Shown: positions 1 to 6,591 of the stretch, in pieces | Layout of the letters: each line of letters opens with the position of its first letter | Position numbering within the stretch: position 1 is the stretch's first letter | Assembly: GCA_037445375.1 (NCBI GenBank) | Contig: JBBIKS010000064.1 | Location: forward strand, 1-13,910 | From: DYHD01 sp037445375 | Lineage (GTDB): Bacteria > Nitrospirota > Thermodesulfovibrionia > Thermodesulfovibrionales > Dissulfurispiraceae | Direction of reading: 5' to 3' | Length of the DNA: 13,910 nucleotides | Position numbers and translations under genes: made by a program | Notes under the pieces: model-generated | Told to the model about the DNA's origin: nothing | Database searches by the model: none | Seen by the model: only the letters and a program-made list of their open reading frames with translations

Positions 1-36
1 AAGCAGATTATTGAAAGATGAAGAAAAATGTCAAAA

Positions 37-52
37 TTAAAGACCTGACCCC
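37..52 (-). repeat. GACCTGACCCC element (REP/transposon-type flank)
   Basis: The segment reads TTAAAGACCTGACCCC. Its 12-base core AAGACCTGACCC is the exact reverse complement of GGGTCAGGTCTT at 11338-11349, so the window holds two inverted copies about 11.3 kb apart. From memory, this motif often flanks REP-associated (IS200-like) transposase genes in environmental genomes. No transposase is visible here, so only the inverted pair is directly seen. Confidence 0.45.
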
Positions 53-96
53 AATCACTGATAGAATAAGAAGTAATAGGTGAAAATGAAAGTGAA

Positions 97-124
97 TTGT
101 GATATATTTAAAAAAAGGCATAAT
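97..124 (+). promoter_or_regulatory. Possible sigma70-type promoter for the HEAT/HD-GYP operon
   Basis: TTGTGA (97-102) and CATAAT (119-124) are separated by 16 bases, an acceptable spacing for a housekeeping promoter. They lie about 110 bases before the proposed TTG start at 236. The region is AT-rich, so chance matches are likely. Apart from this and the short repeat at 37-52, I see nothing firm in bases 1-211. Confidence 0.3.
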
Positions 125-235
125 GAAAGGAAAATCCTGAAAGATGTATGGATAAGGGTACGCTTGGAGAATATGAATTTATTGAAAGAACTTTAAATGC
201 GGTAAAAATATTTGTCTGATAGAGAGGAGATATTC

Positions 236-826
236 TTGACGGATCAGCAACGACATGTAAATGTCTCATATTTGCGCAAGCTTGTGTTAGAGCTGAATAT
301 CCTTAGTCGTAACATCAACGCATACCCTCAAGGGCATCCTCTTGTTGAACAGGCACTTAACAAAGCATACGCGACCATCAGCAGTCTTCTTTCACAAAGC
401 GGCGAACTGATAATCGGGGTTACTCGCAATACGCTGATTCTTGGAGACGACGTTCTTGATTCGGCAGAGCCGGCTATCTGTGACTTTGCCAGCGAATTGT
501 TCACCCTTGGCATCATATCGATCACCTTTTCTGAAGGTTTGCGCCTTGATGAACTGCGACGTTTCAATGAGCATCTGATTATGAAACGCCAGGATACGGC
601 ATCGTCCGAGTCGGCTCGGGAATTGTTTGATAGTCTTGCTCTTGATCATATTACTATCGGCATTCTCGATTACGGAGCTATTCAAGTCCGGTTGGGACTG
701 CTGGATGCCCTTGATGAATCAACCAATTTCTGGGAGCGTTTTGTGAAAGGAGTCATTGCCGGAATACTTAACCGTAGCCCAGGCAATGCAGCTGAAACTG
801 AAAGATATGCCGTTTATCCCCCCTAA
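236..826 (+). CDS. HEAT-repeat protein, N-terminal fragment (ends at in-frame TAA)
   Basis: This is the N-terminal 196 residues of what looks like a 731-residue protein. The frame is open from a TTG at 212, but AGAGAGGAG (221-229) sits 6 bases before a second in-frame TTG at 236, so I prefer 236, giving a start MTDQQRHVNV. The fragment carries a helical/beta N-terminal domain with LSRNINAYPQGHPLV and LIIGVTRNTLILG. The next gene has a related domain (NARMYTIGHPQV, LSFILLEDHVVLN). The frame meets TAA at 824-826 and continues in the same frame at once as the 827-2431 fragment. A single change (for example GAA to TAA) would explain the break. No enzymatic motif is seen; a scaffolding or signalling role beside the HD-GYP protein is inferred. 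Alternatively, two nearby compensating indels could give the same appearance. Confidence 0.75.
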   Translation: MTDQQRHVNVSYLRKLVLELNILSRNINAYPQGHPLVEQALNKAYATISSLLSQSGELIIGVTRNTLILGDDVLDSAEPAICDFASELFTLGIISITFSEGLRLDELRRFNEHLIMKRQDTASSESARELFDSLALDHITIGILDYGAIQVRLGLLDALDESTNFWERFVKGVIAGILNRSPGNAAETERYAVYPP

Positions 827-2431
827 ATGCTGGCGGATATGCTCTATGAAAGTATTTCGATGGAAAAAGGGAATTCTGTCTCGGCGCTGCTTGAGCTCTT
901 CGGACATTTCATACAAAGAGTTGATGAGAACACTGTCGTTCGGGATAAACGCTCTTTTGGAAAATTTATTCAGTTTCTGCTTGCTCTGAAACCCGATGTT
1001 CGCAGGTATTTACTGATGAGCATTGTGGATGAACTTTCTGACAAGCCGATAGTTGCTGAGGCTTTTTTTGATGACTTTTCAAGCGATCTGCTTGCCGACT
1101 TGCTTAATGAGAACTTGCAGACACAAGGTTCGGCTCAGCCGGCAATTATAGAACTGCTTCAGAGGCTGAGTGATTTGCGCTTACAGAAGCTTACTACTAA
1201 AGAGGCTGAGGGGGAAAAGCAACCTGTTTCTAAAAGCTCTACAGTTCTTGCCGATGAGGCATTCAAACAAAAGCTTTATGTTATTTTTCGTGAAGAGCAG
1301 CGTGAAAAGTTTGTACAGGAAACATATAATGCTGCCCTGTCCTCACTCCTCAGCAGCCGGATGCTAAGCAAATCGGAAGAACAGGATTTTTTGCTGTTCA
1401 GAAAAACGCTTGACAATCATGAAATAGAGGTCAAGATGTCTGGTATTCTTCTTGAATTGATAGATACGCCTTTGAATGCTGACGGTGACAGTGAACAGCT
1501 CGGTCAAAGCCTTATAGATATCTGCAGCTATTTTGTCCGAATGGGCGACTTTGCCTCGCTCGCCGCCATCTATGAAAGGACTCAGCGGGTAGAGCATCCA
1601 AACGAGCAGCACCACAAGCTTAGACAGGCTTTTCTTCAGCCCGATTTTATTGAAGAAATACTGCAGGCGCCTGTTATCTGGGGAAGACAGAAGTTTGAGG
1701 AAATAGCTGCGATCATCTATCGTGTCGGAGAGCCGTTTATTGATCCCATACTTGATCGTCTTGCCGAAGAGGCTGATCAGTCGTTGCGCCACTTTTATGT
1801 TAGCAGCCTCTCAGGACTTGGCCACATAGTGATAGAGAAAACTGCCGCACGATTGACCGATTTCCGCTGGTACTTTGTTCGGAACCTTGTAGTTATACTT
1901 CGCAATACCGGAAATCCTGCAATATTGCCGTTTATCCGAACTCTGATAAAACATCCCCATCCGAAGGTGAGGCAGAATGTTGAGAAAACATTGCTACAGT
2001 TTCATGATCCCGATGCTTACATAATGCTGTTGTCCGATCTCACAAGCAGCGACTTTGATGTCAAGATGAGGGCTATACATCTGGCTGAGAAACATCATAC
2101 TCAGGATATAATCAGAAAGCTTGCTGAAATTGTCGAAACTGGGGGATTCTCGTCCAAGGAGTTTGAGTTAAAACAGGCTGCTGTCCACACTCTCTCAGGA
2201 ATAGGAGATGCGGCTTGTATGCCTTCGTTTGAGCGTGTATTAAGAAGCAGGAGTTTTTTCCGTAGGGGACCTCTAAATCAGCTAAAGGATGAGATTGTAA
2301 CTTCACTTGGCAGGTTTTCGTCTCCCTTTGCATTGGAACTCTTACAGCGGATTTCCGCTTCAGGCAGCAATAAATTTGCCCGAAAGGCAAAGAAGATAGC
2401 CGAAGATATGGAGCAGCGTCATGAACCCTGA
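827..2431 (+). CDS. HEAT-repeat protein, C-terminal fragment
   Basis: This 534-residue reading frame begins with the ATG directly after the TAA at 824-826, in the same frame. No ribosome binding site precedes that ATG; the upstream bases are a C6 run. It is therefore best read as the continuation of the 236-826 gene and not as a separate gene. The product is soluble and helical. Its last ~180 residues show HEAT-like repeats, for example ILPFIRTLIKHPHPKVRQNV, then SDFDVKMRAIHLAEKH, LKQAAVHTLSGIGD and LKDEIVTSLGRFSS. HEAT repeats are protein-binding solenoids. The 3' end overlaps the HD-GYP gene by 11 bases, so the two proteins probably act together, possibly in cyclic-di-GMP signalling. Confidence in the HEAT call is good; the cellular function is unknown. 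Confidence 0.8.
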   Translation: MLADMLYESISMEKGNSVSALLELFGHFIQRVDENTVVRDKRSFGKFIQFLLALKPDVRRYLLMSIVDELSDKPIVAEAFFDDFSSDLLADLLNENLQTQGSAQPAIIELLQRLSDLRLQKLTTKEAEGEKQPVSKSSTVLADEAFKQKLYVIFREEQREKFVQETYNAALSSLLSSRMLSKSEEQDFLLFRKTLDNHEIEVKMSGILLELIDTPLNADGDSEQLGQSLIDICSYFVRMGDFASLAAIYERTQRVEHPNEQHHKLRQAFLQPDFIEEILQAPVIWGRQKFEEIAAIIYRVGEPFIDPILDRLAEEADQSLRHFYVSSLSGLGHIVIEKTAARLTDFRWYFVRNLVVILRNTGNPAILPFIRTLIKHPHPKVRQNVEKTLLQFHDPDAYIMLLSDLTSSDFDVKMRAIHLAEKHHTQDIIRKLAEIVETGGFSSKEFELKQAAVHTLSGIGDAACMPSFERVLRSRSFFRRGPLNQLKDEIVTSLGRFSSPFALELLQRISASGSNKFARKAKKIAEDMEQRHEP

Positions 2432-3570
2432 TTCACAGGCACATGTCCAGTCGTTTATACGCTTTTTTATCATCTCTCTTTCTAATGCTCGTATGTACAC
2501 GATTGGTCATCCGCAGGTTGCCAGAATGCTTGTGAAGGCGTATGAATCTCTTGCCGCAGCCCTTGAGCATAATAGCCATCTGTCTTTTATTCTGTTGGAA
2601 GATCATGTTGTTCTTAATGAAATGCGTCTTCCCCATAGTTTTTATACGATGCGTTTTGCGGAAGTATTCAGAGAACGCGGTTGCAGCCATATCAAAGTCT
2701 TGAGCACGCTCACCTCACAGGAACTCGGCGAGCTGGTCAATGCCATGGCTATGCCGAAACAAGCTCTACCGGAAAATCTGTCCTCAATTCTGCTTGGCAC
2801 CATCTATCTGTCCGAGGATGGATTGAATGTAAGTGGCGATGAAGAAATACTGCTTCCCACGCTGAAGGACTTGCCACAGTATGAACTTGAGCAGTTTCGT
2901 GAGATTCAGGAGACAATCAGGACTCGAAAGCATATTAATGTCTCAGGCCTCTATAAACTGGTCGGAGGGTTTATAAAAGTTTTCCGTCAGGAGCAGCCAA
3001 TATTGCATGCTCTCATCCCGCTACGCCTACTGGACGAATATACCTATACACATTCGACAAATGCCTGTTTGCTTAACCTTGCACAGGCAATCTCGCTTGG
3101 CATCGAGGGGCAATTATTGCATGATATTGGTGTTGCTGCTCTTTTGCATGACATCGGCAAGCTAACCATTCCTGAAGAAATCTTGACAAAAACTGACAAA
3201 CTGACTGAGAAAGAGTGGCAGATTGTTAGGGAACACCCGATTAAGGGAGCTCTTTTCCTGATGGACAACCCCGGTATCCCACGACTCGCCGTTATAGTTG
3301 CCTTCGAACATCATTTGAAATTCAACCTTTCCGGTTATCCCTCGGTCAATACATCTTGGCAGCAGAATATTTGTAGTCACATGACCGCAATTTCAGATTT
3401 TTTTTGACGCAATGCGGACAAAGCGACCCTATCGAGAGTCGGTAACAAAGGAGAATATCTGTAAGGCAATGATGACTCTTGCGGGAACTGAGTTTCATCC
3501 AACCCTTGCCAAAAATTTTGTGCTGCTTCTCAATGAACTTGGGGAGAATATCAAACAACAAGATTCTTAA
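2421..3570 (+). pseudogene. HD-GYP domain phosphodiesterase, frameshifted near C-terminus
   Basis: As read, the frame stops at 3407 (328 residues). Removing one T from the T8 run at 3398-3405 lets it continue to 3570 and restores a 382-residue protein with the conserved tail DAMRTKRPYRESVTKEN. Residues ~10-150 form an N-terminal domain shared with the upstream HEAT protein. Residues ~205-328 are an HD-GYP domain: YTYTHST with H211, LLHDIGK with H243-D244, REHP with H272, EHH with H297-H298, and SGYP at 304-307. The family hydrolyses cyclic di-GMP. The shift falls just after SDFF, so D326, a likely metal-site residue, is kept and the RPYR helix is lost. The start ATG 2421 has GGAG 7 bases upstream and overlaps the previous gene. 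It could be a sequencing error, a slippage-rescued gene or a real pseudogene. Confidence 0.85.
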
Positions 3571-3694
3571 CCCAACTTAAATGTTTGAGACAGGGGATAT
3601 AAATAGATTTTTAGAGGCAGGCAATTATGTCTCCTATTGTCGTTGTGTGGCAAACAAGAGGATAACAAATGCGAAAGAGCAAATACTATTTTGC

Positions 3695-3767
3695 CCATGC
3701 CGTGAGCCACAAAGGGTTGGCCATAGAGCCATAAGATTCTGATACAAACTAATTGGACACGGCATGG
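3695..3767. repeat. 10-bp perfect inverted repeat, 53-base spacer
   Basis: CCATGCCGTG at 3695-3704 is the exact reverse complement of CACGGCATGG at 3758-3767. The spacer contains no gene. The pair could be the base of a structured RNA or the remnant ends of a small element; neither is established. Confidence 0.5.
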
Positions 3768-3780
3768 AACCGAAGATTTT

Positions 3781-3799
3781 CTGGGGGTCAAAAAGACCC
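3781..3799. repeat. Small hairpin GGGTC-AAAAA-GACCC
   Basis: A perfect 5-bp stem (3785-3789 with 3795-3799) closes an A5 loop. A CT/AG pair can extend it across a GG bulge. No U tract follows, so it is not a clear terminator. Its role is unknown. Confidence 0.35.
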
Positions 3800-3855
3800 A
3801 GGGACCTCTTAGAAAGTTGTATAGTTCTTATAGGTCTTGAACTTGATGGGTGACT

Positions 3856-3888
3856 GGTGCGGAATTGTTTTTATAATTATTCCGCACC
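3856..3888. terminator. 10-bp stem-loop, possible bidirectional terminator
   Basis: GGTGCGGAAT (3856-3865) pairs perfectly with ATTCCGCACC (3879-3888) across a 13-base AT-rich loop. It lies between convergent genes, a position where a terminator is expected. However, the 3' flank (CTATATGAAAG) has no T tract and only a few T residues lie in the loop, so a processing or mRNA-stabilising hairpin is equally possible. Confidence 0.4.
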
Positions 3889-4020
3889 CTATATGAAAGA
3901 AATAATGGATGCGATATAAGTATCATACATCTTAATGGTAATAAGATGAAAAGGGAAATATTAAAAATTTCGATAGGGAGCATTTTTTCTCTTGACAAGG
4001 GCGCCTTTTAACTCGTAATT

Positions 4021-4175
4021 CCCTGTAGCTTGCTATAGGGTTTCCTTATACTTCCCTCCCCCCTTGATGGGGGAGGGCGAGGGTGGGGGTGACAAGAAAC
4101 TATTTTCACACTCCCCTTTGTCCCCTCCCTTGATGGGAGGGGAGATTTTAGGATACCCCGCAGCTTGCTGCGGGG
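4021..4175. repeat. Composite palindromic element of two inverted units (BIME/REP-like)
   Basis: Four strong palindromes are arranged A-B-B'-A'. A (4021-4040) has arms CCCTGTAGC/GCTATAGGG around TT. B (4054-4077) has 9-bp arms CCCTCCCCC/GGGGGAGGG. B' (4122-4142) has 8-bp arms CCCCTCCC/GGGAGGGG around TTGAT. A' (4156-4175) has 9-bp arms CCCCGCAGC/GCTGCGGGG around TT. Reverse-complementing the right half aligns it with the left half through the linker and a G-rich tail (GGGTGGGGGTGA against AAAGGGGAGTGTGA). The element is thus an inverted duplication of a unit of about 70 bases. It lies just downstream of the - strand PAS gene. This is typical of dispersed REP-like elements mobilised in trans; no transposase is present. 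Confidence 0.7.
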
Positions 4176-4282
4176 AGGTTCACTATATAGGTCATCGCTG
4201 TCTGCCGTGATAATGTAAAAGCTATTTAATTCATAAGAATGTTGGGGAAAAAATTGGGATCGAAGGCTGTCCCAATACTGTT

Positions 4283-4945
4283 TCATTTTGGTTTCAAATT
4301 TCTAATTATATTCATTTGTTCTTCTGAGCAGTGCGGACAAATACCATGACTAAAAAGTGCATCTGAATGTTCAGTGATATAAGACTCTAATTGCTGCCAG
4401 CTATTTTTGTCATCTCTGATTTTTTTACAATACATGCAGATTGGTATGATTCCTTCCAATATTTTAACCCGAGCTAAAGCTGCTTCAAGCTCTTTAATAC
4501 GCTCATCCAACTGACCTTTTAATTTCTCTAATTGTACATTTTTCTTTACTAATTCGCGCTGCAAACTAATTAGTTCATTATTTATGTTCATGAAGTTCTC
4601 TAATACCAAACTTTCTGTGAGTATCAGTCGTTCGCAAAAAATCAAATATCCAACTTCGACTTCCATAGAGTAAAGATCGAGTATTCCCTTAGCACTCTTG
4701 CGATTTTTATATTGAAGCTTGATCTCTCCAGAACGTTTCAGGTCATCAATGCTAAATTGTAAAAAATCTGAAAGTTGTAAGCCGATTGGATTATTCTGAA
4801 TATTAAACATCCTGACAAAAGCTGTATTACAGTCTATGATGTTTAATATTGGATCAATCAAAACAACTCCCACTCCATTTAAACTTTCCATATAAGATGC
4901 AAGCAGTGCTGAATTTCTGATGAGTTCTTTTTTGAGCATACTCAT
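4283..4945 (-). CDS. PAS / coiled-coil / four-cysteine C-terminal sensor protein
   Basis: This 220-residue protein has an N-terminal PAS-like domain (about 15-115, with NGVGVVLIDPILNIIDCN typical of PAS strands), then a charged heptad-rich coiled coil (about 115-165). The C-terminal module is PICMYCKKIRDDKNSW ... HGICPHC, with C170xxC173 and C203xxC206. From memory, this cysteine module recurs at the ends of PAS and response-regulator proteins. It may bind a metal or sense redox state; that is inferred. The gene has no kinase, cyclase or DNA-binding domain. Its ATG (4943-4945) overlaps the stop of the upstream cobalamin-binding gene in an ATGA, with GAGG about 5 bases upstream, so the two are translationally coupled and probably work as partners. 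Confidence 0.75.
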   Translation of the reverse strand: MSMLKKELIRNSALLASYMESLNGVGVVLIDPILNIIDCNTAFVRMFNIQNNPIGLQLSDFLQFSIDDLKRSGEIKLQYKNRKSAKGILDLYSMEVEVGYLIFCERLILTESLVLENFMNINNELISLQRELVKKNVQLEKLKGQLDERIKELEAALARVKILEGIIPICMYCKKIRDDKNSWQQLESYITEHSDALFSHGICPHCSEEQMNIIRNLKPK

Positions 4946-6066
4946 TCAATCCTCTTATCCCACCATTTATTGGCTATTATGAGTGCATTATCAAAGTCCT
5001 TGGCATATCCGTTAGCGCCTAAATTGCTCCATAAACTGGGGCTTGCATGAAAAGCAAGACCTCCCACCATGATATTTATATCTTGAATATCCTTATCCTC
5101 CTTAATAGTCTTGATAACTTTATGAGCATTATCAAGATTAAATACAATTGTGACTGAGAGTCCAAGAATAAAAGGTTTATGTTTCTTAAGAATTGTAATG
5201 ATTTCATTAAGAGGGGTATCTGCGCCAAGATAGGTTACATCCCATCCATTGATTTCAAGAAAATCAGCCACTATTCGGGCTCCCAGTTCGTGAAATTCAT
5301 TTGGCGCCGTCGCAACAACGGCTTTCCCACGATATACATCAACATTCGCAAATTTGGCATAAAGAGCAGTTATAATTCTTGCAACAATAGCTGTGGCAAG
5401 ATGTTCTTCTGCGACTGATATTTCATTTTTCTCCCAGAGTAAGCCAATTCGACACATTACAGGGCAGACCACATCAAGATAGAAGTACTTTAGATCATCT
5501 GCTATCTGAACGGATTCATTCACTAATTTGAGGCATTCTTTGATATCGCCATGAAGCAGAAGCGATAATAAGGCTTCCTGCATTTCATTGGATTCATCCT
5601 TAGGAGAAAAGTTAAGCCCTTCGTTTTTTAAGGAGAGATGAATCATTATTTCATGGTTTGCAATCATCCAGTTATATATCTTGATGATTTCATTAGCCCG
5701 AGGATTATCGAGGTATTTATTTATAGCATCTTTCCATGCTTCAAGTTCAACAAGAAAGTAATCATAAGAAAATCCCCTTGCCCGATAGGCTCGATATACC
5801 CACGGGACAGTATTAGCTAAAAGCTCAGAAGAGTTCATCTTGAACACGGTATTCAGGAACATGGCGTGATTTTTATGATTGTTATGCATCAGGTATAGGG
5901 GGTTGCCACCGATCAACTGCTTAATTTTTGTATTTGATTCTAATTTAATATTTACATAATCAATTAATTGCACTAATACATTTTCATAAGACTCGGCTGC
6001 ATCAGATGAGATAGGAAATGCTTCAGTTAGGTTATTTTGCAGATTTAAGTTATTATTTTCTGACAT
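4942..6066 (-). CDS. Cobalamin-binding sensor protein (CarH-like B12 domain, no DNA-binding domain)
   Basis: The protein is 374 residues long. Residues ~25-150 form a helical N-terminal domain of unknown role (NPLYLMHNNHKNH, PWVYRAYRARGFSYDYF). Residues ~165-240 match the B12-binding cap domain and contain W211-x9-E221-H222, the Wx9EH signature of CarH/LitR adenosylcobalamin photoreceptors. Residues ~247-370 form a Rossmann-type B12 domain with E257-x-H259-x-x-G262, exactly 41 residues to S304 (SVT), and G335-G336, the base-off binding pattern. The family senses B12 or B12-mediated light; here the MerR domain of CarH is missing, so output must go through a partner. The coupled PAS/Cys protein is the obvious candidate. 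An AGGAGGT site (6073-6079) precedes the ATG. It could instead be a corrinoid protein of methyl transfer, but Wx9EH and the lack of methyltransferase genes argue for sensing. Confidence 0.8.
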   Translation of the reverse strand: MSENNNLNLQNNLTEAFPISSDAAESYENVLVQLIDYVNIKLESNTKIKQLIGGNPLYLMHNNHKNHAMFLNTVFKMNSSELLANTVPWVYRAYRARGFSYDYFLVELEAWKDAINKYLDNPRANEIIKIYNWMIANHEIMIHLSLKNEGLNFSPKDESNEMQEALLSLLLHGDIKECLKLVNESVQIADDLKYFYLDVVCPVMCRIGLLWEKNEISVAEEHLATAIVARIITALYAKFANVDVYRGKAVVATAPNEFHELGARIVADFLEINGWDVTYLGADTPLNEIITILKKHKPFILGLSVTIVFNLDNAHKVIKTIKEDKDIQDINIMVGGLAFHASPSLWSNLGANGYAKDFDNALIIANKWWDKRIE

Positions 6067-6135
6067 ACATTAACCTCCTGATTTATCCTCATGATAGTTG
6101 CCCCACTGAGTGTAAAGTTTAATCATGACCTAAAT

Positions 6136-6280
6136 AGCGATTCTTTTTCTGTCATCCCGATTTGTTCGGAATCTTTCTTTATTTTCTGAAGGATTCCCGA
6201 GAAGTTGAAATGACACTTATCGGGTGATTAAGTTTTGACATAAAGCCTCATCTAATAAGGTTATCTTCAAAAGAATCGCT
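6136..6280. repeat. 12-bp perfect inverted repeat enclosing a hairpin (MITE-like?)
   Basis: AGCGATTCTTTT at 6136-6147 is the exact reverse complement of AAAAGAATCGCT at 6269-6280, and 121 bases separate them. A second palindrome (6151-6214) lies inside. The nested symmetry suggests a small non-autonomous element or decayed insertion in the promoter region. Target duplications were not identified. Confidence 0.5.
6151..6214. repeat. REP-like imperfect hairpin GTCAT...ATGAC
   Basis: The outer arms GTCAT (6151-6155) and ATGAC (6210-6214) and the inner arms GGAATC (6168-6173) and GATTCC (6192-6197) are complementary, giving an imperfect 64-base hairpin. Its GTCATcCCG...GGAATC style resembles common dispersed intergenic repeats. 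It is not a terminator by composition. Confidence 0.5.
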
Positions 6281-6308
6281 CAATTTTGATATCATATATA
6301 AATATTAT

Positions 6309-6357
6309 TATAATTGCTCTTGATATTTTCAACATGCGCTGCTGATATGCAATTATA
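6309..6357. repeat. 9-bp inverted repeat TATAATTGC/GCAATTATA
   Basis: TATAATTGC (6309-6317) and GCAATTATA (6349-6357) are perfect inverted copies 31 bases apart in the feoB-proximal half of the intergenic region. This could be an operator pair or chance in AT-rich DNA. Confidence 0.3.
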
Positions 6358-6579
6358 TATAAGATACCTTCTTATCGTAAAAAATTCAATCAGCACAATT
6401 ATCCCTGCTATATGACAATCCAATCTTATTTTTAGGCTTAAATCGTTTAATTGAAAAAATAAAGCTAATAATTTTATGATAATGTAATTGAGATTTAATT
6501 TAATTTTGAGCAGATTTTGCCTGCAATGGCAGCTGTTAAATGAAGTGCTTTATTGATATTGATATAGTTAAGGAGAATA

Positions 6580-6591
6580 ATGCTTAAATGA
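6580..6591 (+). promoter_or_regulatory. Three-codon leader ORF (MLK) overlapping the feoB start
   Basis: AGGAG at 6571-6575 lies 4 bases before ATG CTT AAA TGA (6580-6591), while the feoB ATGs at 6588 and 6591 are 12 and 15 bases away, too far for ideal initiation. The leader stop overlaps the first feoB ATG as ATGA, so feoB may be translated by re-initiation after the mini-ORF. A single-base indel fusing the two is an alternative. Confidence 0.4.

Larger units (their letters stand above)
3571..4020. other. Gene-free stretch with unassigned inverted repeats
   Basis: I find no convincing gene in these 450 bases; short open frames here have no recognisable content or ribosome binding site. Three stem-forming sequences are listed separately (3695-3767, 3781-3799 and 3856-3888). 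The 3' ends of the + strand HD-GYP gene and the - strand PAS gene converge on this region, so terminators are expected, but none has the classical stem followed directly by a U run. A decayed mobile element is possible and cannot be shown from this sequence alone. Confidence 0.5.
6067..6587. promoter_or_regulatory. Divergent AT-rich intergenic region between the B12 sensor and feoB
   Basis: This 520-base gap separates the - strand B12-sensor unit from the + strand feoB unit and must hold both promoters. It is very AT-rich in its feoB-proximal half. It contains a REP-like hairpin (6151-6214), an enclosing 12-bp inverted repeat (6136-6280) and a further 9-bp inverted repeat (6309-6357). No gene is visible. 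I could not identify a convincing Fur box here; ATTGATATTGATATAG near 6553-6568 is only loosely like repeated Fur hexamers. A consensus -35 TTGACA occurs at 6235-6240 without a good -10 at proper spacing. Confidence 0.5.

Noticed and set aside
148..219. 23-codon ORF (MDKGTLGEYEFIERTLNAVK...) before the HEAT gene
   Set aside because: It has no well-placed ribosome binding site, is too short to judge and resembles no known peptide.
756..989. 77-codon + strand ORF across the HEAT gene break
   Set aside because: It is in a different frame from both HEAT halves. It could matter only if two compensating indels exist near 750-826; one substitution is the simpler explanation.
1364..1792. 142-codon antisense ORF inside the HEAT gene
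   Set aside because: It is a shadow of the coding strand with no domain, ribosome binding site or promoter.
3695..3800. Possible c-di-GMP or other riboswitch near the HD-GYP gene
   Set aside because: Some local words looked reminiscent, but the conserved core of GEMM, fluoride or cobalamin riboswitches is absent, and the position is downstream of the gene.
4008..4286. 92-codon - strand ORF starting in ATGA overlap with the PAS gene stop
   Set aside because: Most of it is translation of the palindromic element (4021-4175), and the remaining N-terminus has no recognisable domain. The overlap is attractive but probably chance, unless a short gene was truncated by the element.
6500..6570. Fur box before feoB (TGATAATGTAATTGA and ATTGATATTGATATAG)
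   Set aside because: The first has a good left half but almost no right-half symmetry; the second is only repeated AT-rich hexamers. Neither is supported well enough.
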